A DNA stretch of 64,000 nt. Source: Pseudoalteromonas lipolytica. Lineage in GTDB: Bacteria; Pseudomonadota; Gammaproteobacteria; Enterobacterales; Alteromonadaceae. The stretch spans positions 33,374 through 97,373 of the forward strand of contig NZ_FPAZ01000010.1 of assembly GCF_900116435.1 (NCBI RefSeq), given 5' to 3'. Below, one piece after another: positions 1 to 9,892 of this stretch. Each line of letters starts with the position of its first letter. Position 1 is the first letter of the stretch. The notes under the pieces are model-generated. The model was not told the origin of the DNA. It searched no databases and saw nothing but the letters and a program-made list of their open reading frames with translations. Position numbers and translations under genes: made by a program.

Positions 1-2
1 GC

Positions 3-79
3 GGAGTGGTAGTTCAGTTGGTTAGAATACCGGCCTGTCACGCCGGGGGTCGCGGGTTCGAGTCCCGTCCACTCCGCCA
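3..79 (+). tRNA. tRNA-Asp (GTC)
   Basis: A complete 77-nt cloverleaf can be folded. The acceptor arm GGAGTGG (3-9) pairs with CCACTCC (69-75), followed by discriminator G and an encoded CCA (77-79). The anticodon loop TGTCACG carries GTC for aspartate, and the T loop is TTCGAGT. The gene begins two bases inside the window, so any upstream tRNA partners or promoter are not visible. Confidence 0.97.
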
Positions 80-133
80 TTTGTTTTCCTCAAACAAATG
101 ATTGATTTTAAAAAACACCCCTTTATTCTGATA

Positions 134-196
<63 letters not shown>

Positions 197-206
197 ATTA
201 TTTCAC

Positions 207-320
207 CTGTTTATAAAATCGCATAAAGGCCATGTATGGCTTGAGTTTGTTGGTATTTTATTGGTTGTGATAGGCGCAGGGCTTATCGCCTTTGAGAGCA
301 AACTGACAAAACACTCGTAA
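207..320 (+). pseudogene. possible remnant of a small membrane protein
   Basis: The frame open from 135 to the TAA at 318 reads through the 7-bp repeats and then encodes a hydrophobic stretch (FVGILLVVIGAGLIAFES) ending in a lysine-containing tail, which looks like one transmembrane helix. There is no ATG, no convincing ribosome binding site, and a stop lies directly upstream of the repeats. I read it as either the decayed 3' end of a membrane protein gene or chance coding-like sequence; the left boundary given is only the first CTG. Weak call. Confidence 0.2.
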
Positions 321-343
321 TTAGCAGTGAATCCTGACGCTTG

Positions 344-808
344 TTAATTGGCGTCAGGGTTGTGTGGAATAAGGTGCGAAAATTGTTGCTGGTGGATTTG
401 TTCATATAGCGTTGCTGCATAGCTTTGTGCGTCTTGCAGACGGCGAGTACTAATGTGCTTTCTTAAATCATTTAGGGCAGCGGTTGCAGGCTCGTAACCT
501 TGGCTGCTGGCGAGACTCAACCAGACTGAACCATGGAAAACACTGTGCGGCACGCCTTGGCCTTTTATAAAAAACAGCCCCATGTAAAATTGTGCTCTAT
601 GATTACCTGCCATTGCAGCTAAACGCATCCACTTTGCGGCAAGTGGCGCTTGTTCGTTTTTAAGATAATACAACGCTTTGTTTAGTGTTTTTTCAACTGA
701 TTGCGTACTTTTTTGTGGCTCATCCCCTGTATCAGGCTGCGTTATAAAGGCAAGTACGTTGTCAAGTTGTTGCTCTAAATCTAAGCCTACTGGCGATTTA
801 TCAGACAT
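344..808 (-). CDS. Sel1-repeat (TPR-like) protein
   Basis: A 154-residue protein without signal peptide or membrane segment. Residues about 45-115 contain two Sel1-like repeats, recognisable from patterns such as AAKWMRLAAMAGNHRAQFYMG and FHGSVWLSLASSQGYEPA, in which an alanine/glycine-rich helix pair recurs about every 36 residues. Sel1 repeats form alpha-solenoid scaffolds for protein-protein contacts; the partner here is unknown. It stands alone on the minus strand, divergent from the purine permease gene. No clear Shine-Dalgarno precedes the ATG at 808, so the start is moderately sure. Confidence 0.7.
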   Translation of the reverse strand: MSDKSPVGLDLEQQLDNVLAFITQPDTGDEPQKSTQSVEKTLNKALYYLKNEQAPLAAKWMRLAAMAGNHRAQFYMGLFFIKGQGVPHSVFHGSVWLSLASSQGYEPATAALNDLRKHISTRRLQDAQSYAATLYEQIHQQQFSHLIPHNPDAN

Positions 809-929
809 AGTTTAGTTATTTTCTTGAAATAAAAGACCTTATTAGTTTAGAACATTGCAAGGTAAATTGTCCTCTAATTATGAGAAAATATGATAAAATT
901 AGCCAATTAATCTTAACTTAAAGTTCAAC

Positions 930-2222
930 ATGTTCGAAAGACTTTTCAAAATACGTGAAAACAACACGTCAGTCCGCCGTGAAACCATTGCGGGTATCAC
1001 AACATTTATCACTATGGTTTATATTGTTTTCGTTAATCCAGCCATGCTAGCAGAAGCAGGTATGGACCAAGGTGCTGCGTTTGTAGCAACCTGTATTGCG
1101 GCGGCGATTGGCTGCTTTATTATGGGGTTGTGGGCAAATTACCCATTAGCGTTGGCTCCAGGCATGGGCTTAAATGCATTTTTCACCTATGGTGTCGTAC
1201 TTGGTATGGGTTACAGTTGGCAAGCAGCGCTTGGTGCGGTGTTTATGTCGGGATGTATTTTTTTATGCTTGAGCTTATTTAAAGTCAGAGAATGGATTAT
1301 CGACGCGATTCCTTTGGTTTTAAAGCGTGCTATCGCAACGGGTATTGGCGCTTTTTTAGCGCTAATCGCATTAAAAAATGCAGGGATAATCGTCGCAAGT
1401 CCTGCCACACTGGTGCAATTAGGTGATATTACTGCGCCTGGCCCTTTATTGGCTATCTTAAGCTTCTTTGTGATTGCTGCGCTATTGTATCGTGATATGA
1501 AAAGTGGGGTGCTGATCAGTATCTTGTTAGTGACGGGCATCGCATTAGGTTTAGATCTTGTTGAATACAAAGGCATTGTTTCTATGCCACCTTCAATTGC
1601 GCCTACGTTTATGCAATTAGATTTTGCAGCCGCACTAGAAATTTCGATGTTGACGGTTATTTTTGCGTTTCTCTTTGTAGATCTATTTGATACGTCAGGC
1701 ACGCTTGTCGCTGTAACACAAAAAGCGGGCCTTGCTGATGAACAAGGCAAAATGCCACGTTTAGGCCGAGCGCTGAGTGCGGACAGTACTGCCACGATTG
1801 CAGGCTCTATGCTGGGAACGTCGACAACCACATCATACATTGAGTCAGTGGCCGGTGTATCTGTAGGTGGGCGTACAGGTTTAACGGCGGTAGTCGTCGG
1901 AATTTGCTTTTTGCTTATGATGTTCTTTGCACCGCTTGCCAGTATGATCCCAGCCTACGCAACAGCGGGCGCGATATTGTACGTGGCCGTCTTAATGATG
2001 CAAAATTTAAAGCTGGTTAATTGGGATGACATGACAGATGCAATTCCTGTAAGCGTAGTGCTATTAATGACCCCGCTAACGTTTTCAATTGCGCATGGTA
2101 TTGCACTAGGTTTTATTGCGTATACTGCGGTTAAATTAGTGTGTGGTAAAAAAGATGAAATCAGTGTGAGTGTATGGGTACTAACTGCACTATTTATTAT
2201 TAAATTCGCGTTTTTATCGTAA
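930..2222 (+). CDS. NCS2 family purine permease (AzgA/GhxP type)
   Basis: A 430-residue polytopic inner-membrane protein of the AzgA branch of the nucleobase-cation symporter-2 family, which imports adenine, guanine or hypoxanthine with protons. It opens with the family signature MFERLFKIRENNTSVRRE and GITTFITMVYIVFVNP. The substrate-site region with ALAPGMGLNAFF (about residues 75-90) and the later DLFDTSGTLVAV segment (about 250-262) are present. Full length for the family. The sequence does not let me choose between adenine and guanine/hypoxanthine. It ends at a strong bidirectional terminator shared with the convergent gene. Confidence 0.9.
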   Translation: MFERLFKIRENNTSVRRETIAGITTFITMVYIVFVNPAMLAEAGMDQGAAFVATCIAAAIGCFIMGLWANYPLALAPGMGLNAFFTYGVVLGMGYSWQAALGAVFMSGCIFLCLSLFKVREWIIDAIPLVLKRAIATGIGAFLALIALKNAGIIVASPATLVQLGDITAPGPLLAILSFFVIAALLYRDMKSGVLISILLVTGIALGLDLVEYKGIVSMPPSIAPTFMQLDFAAALEISMLTVIFAFLFVDLFDTSGTLVAVTQKAGLADEQGKMPRLGRALSADSTATIAGSMLGTSTTTSYIESVAGVSVGGRTGLTAVVVGICFLLMMFFAPLASMIPAYATAGAILYVAVLMMQNLKLVNWDDMTDAIPVSVVLLMTPLTFSIAHGIALGFIAYTAVKLVCGKKDEISVSVWVLTALFIIKFAFLS

Positions 2223-2232
2223 TGAATGCAGA

Positions 2233-2266
2233 CCAAAGAAAAAGTGGATTACCACTTTTTCTTTGG
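2233..2266. terminator. bidirectional terminator, 15-bp stem
   Basis: A perfect 15-bp inverted repeat (CCAAAGAAAAAGTGG with its complement, loop ATTA) lies between the convergent permease and coiled-coil genes. A/T-rich segments flank and form part of the stem on both strands. It overlaps the last codons of the minus-strand gene. Confidence 0.75.
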
Positions 2267-3007
2267 GGCAAATAACACATCTAAATCGTCTTGCTCTTGC
2301 TCTGCTTTTTTCTTTCTTGATGTTGCGTTCGACGCCTTTAGCTCCGTGCTGATAGCTTCTAAGTAATTTTCGATTTCCTGCTTTTTAGTATTTATGTAGT
2401 CATCGCTATAGCTTACAGAAGCAAGTGTGGCTAACGCTTTTTCAAAGTACTGACGTGCTGAGCCAACCATGTTTGCTGCACGCGCTGAAATACCGCGCTT
2501 AATTTGGCTTTCAACATTGATTCTTAATTGCAACTTTTCTAAACGCTTATCCTCGGCCACAAATACCTGACTATCTACTTTGCCTTTACCATGTTCAGAG
2601 CGCAGTAATGCACGTAACTTTTTGATACTTTGGATCAGCGAAATTAATTGTTTGTCATTATCGGGTAATACAAGTGCATCAGAATTATTAGAGTCAATTG
2701 GCAAGGTCAAGCGCTGCTTAGCTTCGTTTAAGCGACTTTTTAGTTCTTTTGAGTTAGGTGATAGCTGCACCATGCTCGCTAATGCATCATAAACACGGCG
2801 CTGAATAATACGTAAAATATTTTCAGACATTGGAATGTTTGTACTATTGAGCAGTACTTCTTCTGCTTCTTCGATGATTTTTTTCTGTTTTGTTAGTTCT
2901 TTGCGACGCTCTGACTCTTGTTTTTCTTTATGTTGTTGCACCGCGCTTACCCACAGTGCAATGACAATCAAGGCAACAATGAGCATAATGATGATAGAAA
3001 CAATCAT
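2249..3007 (-). CDS. membrane-anchored coiled-coil protein of unknown function
   Basis: A 252-residue protein not recognised by function. Residues 2-24 form a single N-terminal transmembrane helix (MIVSIIIMLIVALIVIALWV), followed by a highly charged helical region rich in K, E and Q (about 25-50) typical of a coiled coil. A second helical region (about 165-235) has a TPR-like feel (ARQYFEKALATLASV). The C-terminus is lysine-rich. The topology suggests an inner-membrane anchor with a cytoplasmic helical domain. It is divergent from cysB, which is suggestive of conserved synteny but gives no function. Confidence 0.6.
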   Translation of the reverse strand: MIVSIIIMLIVALIVIALWVSAVQQHKEKQESERRKELTKQKKIIEEAEEVLLNSTNIPMSENILRIIQRRVYDALASMVQLSPNSKELKSRLNEAKQRLTLPIDSNNSDALVLPDNDKQLISLIQSIKKLRALLRSEHGKGKVDSQVFVAEDKRLEKLQLRINVESQIKRGISARAANMVGSARQYFEKALATLASVSYSDDYINTKKQEIENYLEAISTELKASNATSRKKKAEQEQDDLDVLFAPKKKW

Positions 3008-3067
3008 AGCTAAATCTCAGTTTTCACTATCTAATTTTTTTATCTTACATTAAAAATATTACATCTG

Positions 3068-3173
3068 GATAGTTTTGCGCATACTTATGTGCAATAAACT
3101 ATCAATCAACCATTCTTTTTTATTAGGGTCGTGTTAAGCAAGCATGTTTATTGAGTATTTTATGAATAAACAT
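3068..3173. promoter_or_regulatory. two inverted repeats in the divergent promoter region of cysB
   Basis: The 306-bp region between the coiled-coil gene and cysB (3008-3313) holds no gene. It has two hairpin-forming repeats. 3068-3103 pairs GATAGTTT with AAACTATC around an inner GCGCAT/ATGTGC stem. 3144-3173 pairs ATGTTTATT with AATAAACAT. Neither ends in a T tract, so they may be operator-like sites or structured leaders rather than terminators. No half-site of a known regulator was recognised. Confidence 0.45.
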
Positions 3174-3283
3174 CGCTACCGAGTCACAGTTGAATGTGGT
3201 AGCCTTAGAAAGAATCGCGATAAAAGTAAAAAATGACAGTGCGATGAAATATCACTTGGCATTGCGCTTAGCAGCCTTTATAA

Positions 3284-4291
<1,008 letters not shown>

Positions 4292-4307
4292 TGAAGTTAT
4301 TAAATTA

Positions 4308-4335
4308 AAAGCCGCTTCATAAAAGCGGCTTTTTT
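4308..4335 (+). terminator. rho-independent terminator of cysB
   Basis: Stem AAAGCCGCTT / AAGCGGCTTT with a short loop and six T residues, 16 bp after the cysB stop. The stem also has A residues upstream, so it can serve the convergent sdaA transcript. Confidence 0.9.
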
Positions 4336-4352
4336 GATAATGGGCATGTGTC

Positions 4353-4368
4353 ATACCATATATGGTAT
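4353..4368. repeat. 16-bp perfect palindrome
   Basis: ATACCATATATGGTAT is a perfect palindrome immediately beyond the sdaA stop codon. The same ATACCA/TGGTAT ends occur at the tips of the dispersed element at 25829-25990 and upstream of sodB (about 63520-63533). It may be a minimal relic of that element family or a protein binding site. Confidence 0.5.
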
Positions 4369-4371
4369 TAA

Positions 4372-5748
4372 TTAACACTCAATGATATTAACCGCTAAAC
4401 CGCCGCGTGCGGTTTCTTTGTATTTAGTTTTCATATCATTACCTGTGTCGAGCATGGTTTTGATGACTTTATCGAGCGTTACTTTTTGTTCACCAGAACC
4501 GCGCATAGCTAAACGAGAGGCGTTAATCGCTTTAATCGCCCCCATAGCATTGCGTTCAATACACGGAACTTGTACAAGACCGCCTACGGGGTCACAAGTT
4601 AAACCTAGGTTATGCTCCATGCCAATTTCAGCGGCATTTTCTACTTGTACTACGTTACCACCCATTATTTCGGTCAGGGCGCCGGCAGCCATAGAGCAAG
4701 CAACCCCGACTTCACCTTGACAGCCAACCTCTGCGCCAGAAATTGACGCATTCTTTTTATATAAAATACCAATTGCAGCCGCTGTTAATAAATAACGTGT
4801 CGCAATATCACGGTCTACTTCTTTGATGAAGGTGTTGTAATACATTAGAACCGCAGGAAGAATACCGGCAGCACCATTTGTTGGCGCAGTGACCACACGG
4901 CCACCCGCTGCGTTTTCTTCGTTTACTGCAAGCGCAAATAAATCAACCCAGTCCATAGCACGCAGCGGATCATTGTTTACTTCAATGTTTAGTTTAAGGT
5001 GTAAGCTGGGGGCACGACGTTTAACTTTTAAGCCTCCTGGGAGGATACCTTCGGTACGCATACCACGCTCTATACAGGCTTTCATTACTTGCCAGATATT
5101 AAAAAGGGTGTCTTTTATCTCATTTTCGCTGCGCAACGTTTTCTCATTATGCATCATTAATGTTGATACACTAAAACCTGATTCGCGACATAACTCTAGC
5201 AATTCTTTGGCTGTATTAAAGGGATAGGGTGCTGGATTTTCTTCACGAACATCAAGGGCTTTTTGTTTTTCATTTTCAAACTCTTCATCTGTAACAATAA
5301 AGCCACCACCAATAGAGTAGTACACTTTACTAAAGAGCTTTTCGCCATTTTGACTTGCTATGATTTCCATCGCATTTGAATGCTTAGGCAAGGTTTTTCT
5401 ACGATGAAAAACAATCGCACCTTGTTTAGGGAATTTCGCTTTGTGGCTCTGATTTAAGTAGATAACTTGTTCTTTTTCGATTTTAGCTAATATGTCATCA
5501 ACTAAGTCAGCATCGATTGTTTCAGGGTCGTAACCTGCTAAGCCTAAAATAACGGCTTTGCCAGAACCGTGGCCGATACCTGTTTGGCCAAGCGAGCCAA
5601 ATAGCTCAACTTTTACATCGGTTACCTGAGACAATAAGTTCTTTTCTTCTAGCTCATTTACAAATAAACGTGAAGCGCGCATTGGACCAACAGTGTGAGA
5701 TGATGATGGGCCAATACCAATACTAAACATATCGAATGCACTGATCAT
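4372..5748 (-). CDS. sdaA: L-serine ammonia-lyase, iron-sulfur type
   Basis: A 458-residue single-chain L-serine dehydratase converting serine to pyruvate and ammonia with an oxygen-sensitive [4Fe-4S] cluster. The N-terminal beta domain starts [29 protein letters not shown] with the SSSHT substrate loop. The C-terminal alpha domain has the cysteine-containing segments [24 protein letters not shown] and PCIERN that supply cluster ligands. Length matches SdaA/SdaB (about 454). It is third in the pabB-nudL-sdaA minus-strand cluster, 103 bp after nudL, so it may have an additional promoter. The choice between the sdaA and sdaB symbols is arbitrary. Confidence 0.93.
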   Translation of the reverse strand: MISAFDMFSIGIGPSSSHTVGPMRASRLFVNELEEKNLLSQVTDVKVELFGSLGQTGIGHGSGKAVILGLAGYDPETIDADLVDDILAKIEKEQVIYLNQSHKAKFPKQGAIVFHRRKTLPKHSNAMEIIASQNGEKLFSKVYYSIGGGFIVTDEEFENEKQKALDVREENPAPYPFNTAKELLELCRESGFSVSTLMMHNEKTLRSENEIKDTLFNIWQVMKACIERGMRTEGILPGGLKVKRRAPSLHLKLNIEVNNDPLRAMDWVDLFALAVNEENAAGGRVVTAPTNGAAGILPAVLMYYNTFIKEVDRDIATRYLLTAAAIGILYKKNASISGAEVGCQGEVGVACSMAAGALTEIMGGNVVQVENAAEIGMEHNLGLTCDPVGGLVQVPCIERNAMGAIKAINASRLAMRGSGEQKVTLDKVIKTMLDTGNDMKTKYKETARGGLAVNIIEC

Positions 5749-5851
5749 AATTTGCTACTCATTTTTTATTAAATACGGCGTATTTTCTGCCTTTGAACGG
5801 TGTCACATAATAACGTGTATGTGAGCGTGTGTAACCCTAAAAGCATGAAAA

Positions 5852-6430
5852 TTAAACTGGTAGGGCGAGTTGTTTTATAAAGTTATTAATAATACTGGCT
5901 GTTGCTCCCCATAGAAGACCATGCGGTGTCATTAAGCCTTTTAAAACGAATGTTTTACCGTTTCGTTGAAAGCTTAGCGGTTGCCAGTTTCTGTGATCGC
6001 TTAAATGTGAAATAGGCAGTAAAAAGCTCACTTCGACTTCGCTGGGATCTGCCTGCCAACCGGTTCCTGCAGCAAGGCTGCATACATAGGGGGCAATCGT
6101 AAACCCTGTTAATGTTGAGTACTGATGAAGTTGCCCATGCACTGTAACATTATGTGCAGCAATATTAAGCTCCTCATGAAGTTCCCGCAGTGCCGTGTGC
6201 ATTAATGACTCATCCTGCATCTCGAACTTACCACCCGGTAAACAGATCTCCCCTGGATGGTGAAGTAAATGACGAGGACGCTTACACAATATTAAATGTG
6301 CGTCGTTTTCAACATCGATGAGCGGTAACATCACCGCACTGGCACGCTTATCCGCATTAATGTGAATTTGCTGTGCAGGCTCAGTGGCCATACTTAAGCT
6401 GAAGCGGGTGATTAATTGCTGGCTATTCAA
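5852..6430 (-). CDS. nudL: Nudix hydrolase, CoA pyrophosphatase type
   Basis: A 192-residue Nudix protein. The Nudix box lies around residues 70-92 (GGKFEMQDESLMHTALRELHEEL), preceded by LCKRPRHLLHHPGEICLPGG, the UPF0035/CoA-diphosphatase signature that distinguishes NudL from other Nudix enzymes. The family splits CoA into 3',5'-ADP and phosphopantetheine with Mg2+ or Mn2+; specificity is inferred, not visible. The start lies five bases after the pabB stop, so the two are almost certainly co-transcribed and perhaps translationally coupled. Confidence 0.88.
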   Translation of the reverse strand: MNSQQLITRFSLSMATEPAQQIHINADKRASAVMLPLIDVENDAHLILCKRPRHLLHHPGEICLPGGKFEMQDESLMHTALRELHEELNIAAHNVTVHGQLHQYSTLTGFTIAPYVCSLAAGTGWQADPSEVEVSFLLPISHLSDHRNWQPLSFQRNGKTFVLKGLMTPHGLLWGATASIINNFIKQLALPV

Positions 6431-6435
6431 GGTTA

Positions 6436-7782
6436 TTACTTTAGTAAAGGCAATATTTTATTTACTTTATCGTATGTTTCTTGGTACTCCAAGTCGACCT
6501 GTGAATCTGCGACAATACCGCCTCCGGCCCAGCAGTATATCGTGCCCTGATGGCACACTAAGGTACGTATGGTGATACTCGTGTCCATATTACCGCAGGC
6601 ACTTAAGTAACCAATTGAACCACAGTATACGCTTCGGCGATGTGGCTCGAGCTCTTCTATTATTTCCATGGCACGAATTTTAGGTGCGCCTGTGATAGAG
6701 CCCCCAGGAAATGCAGCGTGTATTTGATCTACAGCATCTTTACCGTGCGCTAATTCGGCTCGAACAGTGCTGACTAAGTGGTGCACCGCAGGGAAGCTTT
6801 CAATGGCAAATAAGGCGGGAACAGTAACCGAGCCCGGTTTTGCCACTTTGCCTAAGTCGTTACGTAATAAATCAACAATCATGACATTTTCGGCACGGTC
6901 TTTTTCTGACTGTTGTAGGCGCAGTGCTTGTGCCTCATCATCGGCGTGTTTGGCTAAACGTGGTAGTGTGCCTTTAATTGGCTTGGTTTCAATTTTTCCT
7001 TGGTTTATGGCAATAAAACGCTCTGGAGAAATCGATAAAATGGCGCCGTCTGGGTGGTTTATATAACTCGAAAAAGGTGCTTTGTTGGCGTCTCTTAAGG
7101 TGCGATATGCATGCCATGTTGAGCCTGAAAACTCAGCGTTAAAACGCTGTGCTAGATTAATTTGATAACAGTCGCCACTTTTTAAGTAGGCTTGAATTTG
7201 TTCAAACTTTTCAGTGTAGCTGGCTTTTGTCATGTTCGACTGCCAATCACTATTGAGAGTGAACGGTACAGAATCTGTGGGTGTTTGAGATAAAAAGTGT
7301 TGATATTGAGCTAAACGATTATGGTGTCGCTGAGCAACATAAAACCAGCTTTGCTGCTGTTTATCAAAAATCAGTGCATCAGGATATAAACCCAGTGCCA
7401 TTTGTGGCATCGCAATATCATTGTCGGCATGCGATGGCATGGTTTCTATTACACGACCAAAATCGTATCCAAAGTAGCCCAGCCAGCCCCCCGTAAAAGG
7501 AAGCCCGTTTGGATTGGCTGTATTATCAAAATCATCAAGTGCTGATTTCATTAGCGTGAAGCAATCACGGGATTGCGCTTCGCCATTTAAAAAGCATTGG
7601 TTGTTGCGAACTTCTAATGTGTTTAGTGGTTCAATGGCAATGATATCAAAACGACTGTTTACATGATTACTATTTGCTGAATCAAGTAACACGGCATAGG
7701 GCAAATGAGCAAAATGAGTAAAGAGTGAGATACAATCATCGGTTAAATCTAATTTTATGCACAAATTTTCATCGTTTATCAT
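6436..7782 (-). CDS. pabB: aminodeoxychorismate synthase component I
   Basis: A 448-residue chorismate-binding enzyme that, with a glutamine amidotransferase (PabA), makes 4-amino-4-deoxychorismate for folate synthesis. The C-terminal catalytic domain has the hallmarks SGDCYQINLAQRF, PERF, ETKPIKGTLPR (the PIKGT lysine motif typical of PabB), ENVMIVDLLRNDLG, HLVSTVRAEL, and FPGGSITGAPKIRAMEII. PIKGT rather than PIAGT favours PabB over TrpE. No pabA is visible nearby. An AAGG stretch precedes the ATG at 7782. First gene of the pabB-nudL-sdaA cluster. Confidence 0.93.
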   Translation of the reverse strand: MINDENLCIKLDLTDDCISLFTHFAHLPYAVLLDSANSNHVNSRFDIIAIEPLNTLEVRNNQCFLNGEAQSRDCFTLMKSALDDFDNTANPNGLPFTGGWLGYFGYDFGRVIETMPSHADNDIAMPQMALGLYPDALIFDKQQQSWFYVAQRHHNRLAQYQHFLSQTPTDSVPFTLNSDWQSNMTKASYTEKFEQIQAYLKSGDCYQINLAQRFNAEFSGSTWHAYRTLRDANKAPFSSYINHPDGAILSISPERFIAINQGKIETKPIKGTLPRLAKHADDEAQALRLQQSEKDRAENVMIVDLLRNDLGKVAKPGSVTVPALFAIESFPAVHHLVSTVRAELAHGKDAVDQIHAAFPGGSITGAPKIRAMEIIEELEPHRRSVYCGSIGYLSACGNMDTSITIRTLVCHQGTIYCWAGGGIVADSQVDLEYQETYDKVNKILPLLK

Positions 7783-7963
7783 TTACATTGCCTTGAATAA
7801 CTAGCCCGAAACGGGCGAGGAGGTTATCATAAGTTAAATTTGATTGGCAGCGTTATGATTTCCTTTATAGTGATGCCATGACTAACCCGTAGAGTAAATC
7901 TTCGTCACCGGTTTACTCAGGATCACGTACTAAGCGACGTGATAAAAACTTAAGGAACCCGTA

Positions 7964-9490
7964 ATGAGTACAATTCGTCAGCAAGACTTCATTGATAGCA
8001 TTGAAGATGCATTGCAATACATTTCTTTTTATCACCCTCTCGATTTCGTCCAAGCCTTAGAAAAAGCGTACAATAAAGAGCAAAGTAAAGCGGCAAAAGA
8101 CGCCATTGCGCAAATCTTAATTAACTCGCGCATGTCAGCTGAAGGTAAACGTCCACTGTGTCAAGATACCGGTATTATTACCTGTTTCGTTAAAGTGGGT
8201 ATGGATGTTAAGTGGGATAAAACAGACATGACTGTTCAGCAAATGGTTGATGAAGGTACACGTCGCGCTTACTTAAACCCAGATAACCCATTACGCGCAT
8301 CAATCGTTGCAGACCCTGCTGGTACGCGTAAAAACACCAAAGATAATACACCTTCTGTGGTTCATATCGACTTAGTGCCAGGTGGCGAAGTTGAAGTGAT
8401 GGTTGCAGCTAAAGGTGGCGGCTCAGAAAACAAAACTAAAATGGTCATGTTGAACCCATCGGATGATGTTGCGGCGTGGGTTGAAAAAACACTCCCAACA
8501 ATGGGGGCTGGTTGGTGTCCGCCGGGTATGCTTGGTATAGGCATTGGTGGTACTGCTGAAAAAGCAGCTGTGCTTGCTAAAGAATCTTTAATGGATCCGG
8601 TTGATATTCACGAGCTAATTGAACGCGGCGCTGAGACAACAGAAGAAAAAATGCGTATTGATATTTTTGAGCGCGCGAATAAGTTGGGCATTGGTGCTCA
8701 AGGTCTAGGCGGTTTAACAACCGTTGTTGATGTAAAAATTAAAACGGCACCGACGCACGCGGCATCTAAGCCTGTTGTAATGATCCCGAACTGTGCGGCA
8801 ACGCGTCACGTTCACTTTACCTTAGATGGCTCAGGTCCAGCAGAGCTTAAAGCTCCTAAACTTGAGGATTGGCCAGAAGTGACGTTCGAAGTTGGCGAGG
8901 GCACACGTCGTGTTGACTTAAACACGCTAACTAAAGAAGACACACAAGAGTGGAAGATGGGTGAAACTGTGCTTCTCTCTGGCACTATTTTAACAGGCCG
9001 TGATGCGGCGCACAAACGCCTACAAGATATGATCCAATCAGGTGAAGGTTTACCTGAAGGTGTTGATTTCGATAATAAATTTATCTATTACGTCGGTCCT
9101 GTTGATGCGGTTCGTGATGAAGCTGTAGGCCCAGCAGGCCCAACAACGGCAACGCGTATGGATAAGTTCACTGACATGATGTTAGAAAACACGGGCATCA
9201 TTGGTATGATTGGTAAAGCTGAGCGTGGTCCTGCAACGGTTGAATCAATTAAAAACAATAAGTCTGTGTACTTAATGGCGGTAGGCGGTGCTGCTTACTT
9301 AGTATCTAAAGCTATTAAGAAAGCGCGTGTAGTGGCGTTTGAAGATTTAGGTATGGAAGCAATCTACGAGTTTGAAGTTGAAGACATGCCTGTGACTGTT
9401 GCTGTTGACAGCGAAGGTGCCAATGCGCACACGCAAGGCCCAGCAATTTGGAAAGCCAAAATCGAAGAGCTTGATGGTAAATTAAAATAA
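7964..9490 (+). CDS. class I fumarate hydratase ([4Fe-4S])
   Basis: A 508-residue class I fumarase interconverting fumarate and malate in the TCA cycle through an oxygen-labile [4Fe-4S] cluster. The N-terminal alpha region contains LCQDTGIITCFVKVG (around residues 60-75) with a cluster cysteine, KGGGSENKTKM, CPPGMLGIGIGG and NCAATRHVHF. The beta region contains LSGTILTGRDAAHKR, YYVGPVDA and GPTTATRMD. The ATG follows AAGGA at good spacing. It is a single-gene unit with its own terminator. Confidence 0.94.
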   Translation: MSTIRQQDFIDSIEDALQYISFYHPLDFVQALEKAYNKEQSKAAKDAIAQILINSRMSAEGKRPLCQDTGIITCFVKVGMDVKWDKTDMTVQQMVDEGTRRAYLNPDNPLRASIVADPAGTRKNTKDNTPSVVHIDLVPGGEVEVMVAAKGGGSENKTKMVMLNPSDDVAAWVEKTLPTMGAGWCPPGMLGIGIGGTAEKAAVLAKESLMDPVDIHELIERGAETTEEKMRIDIFERANKLGIGAQGLGGLTTVVDVKIKTAPTHAASKPVVMIPNCAATRHVHFTLDGSGPAELKAPKLEDWPEVTFEVGEGTRRVDLNTLTKEDTQEWKMGETVLLSGTILTGRDAAHKRLQDMIQSGEGLPEGVDFDNKFIYYVGPVDAVRDEAVGPAGPTTATRMDKFTDMMLENTGIIGMIGKAERGPATVESIKNNKSVYLMAVGGAAYLVSKAIKKARVVAFEDLGMEAIYEFEVEDMPVTVAVDSEGANAHTQGPAIWKAKIEELDGKLK

Positions 9491-9512
9491 TCGTCATTAA
9501 ATCGTTTATATG

Positions 9513-9539
9513 AAACGGCGCCCAAGCGCCGTTTTTTTT
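9513..9539 (+). terminator. rho-independent terminator of the fumarase gene
   Basis: AAACGGCGC / GCGCCGTTT stem with loop CCAA and an eight-T tail, 23 bp past the stop codon. Confidence 0.92.
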
Positions 9540-9892
9540 CAGCTCTGACCAGTCTCTTTCTCATCCACACTTTTGACTTAAAGTGTGTGTTTTCAGACTT
9601 TTGCTACTGAATTACTTTGTCACTTTTTCTTTACGCTATACTTGACCTTTACGTTCACGTAAAAAAGATTTAGTAGATTTACTTTTGTTTTGAATTAATC
9701 ATGCTTTATGTGGATTTATATGGGTATATATTTCCTTTTTTAACATGCTTTTTGCGTTGTTATTTCAATCGCGTAACTTAGCTTAGTTTTATCATCTCAT
9801 ATAGTGGCATGGGAGCAAACGAAGTGATAAAGTCTCGGCAATTTCAGCGCTCACACCCCAAAAAGGGTAAGAAAATTTCGGAGTATTTAACT

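Noticed and set aside
1211..1840. 209-codon open frame antisense to the purine permease
   Set aside because: It is the complement-frame shadow of a well supported NCS2 gene, has no ribosome binding site, and its residue composition is what antisense of a membrane protein gives.
9809..9892. 28-residue N-terminal extension of the leucine dehydrogenase
   Set aside because: The internal GTG at 9893 has a GGAG at proper spacing and gives the standard family length; the extension is basic and resembles untranslated leader.
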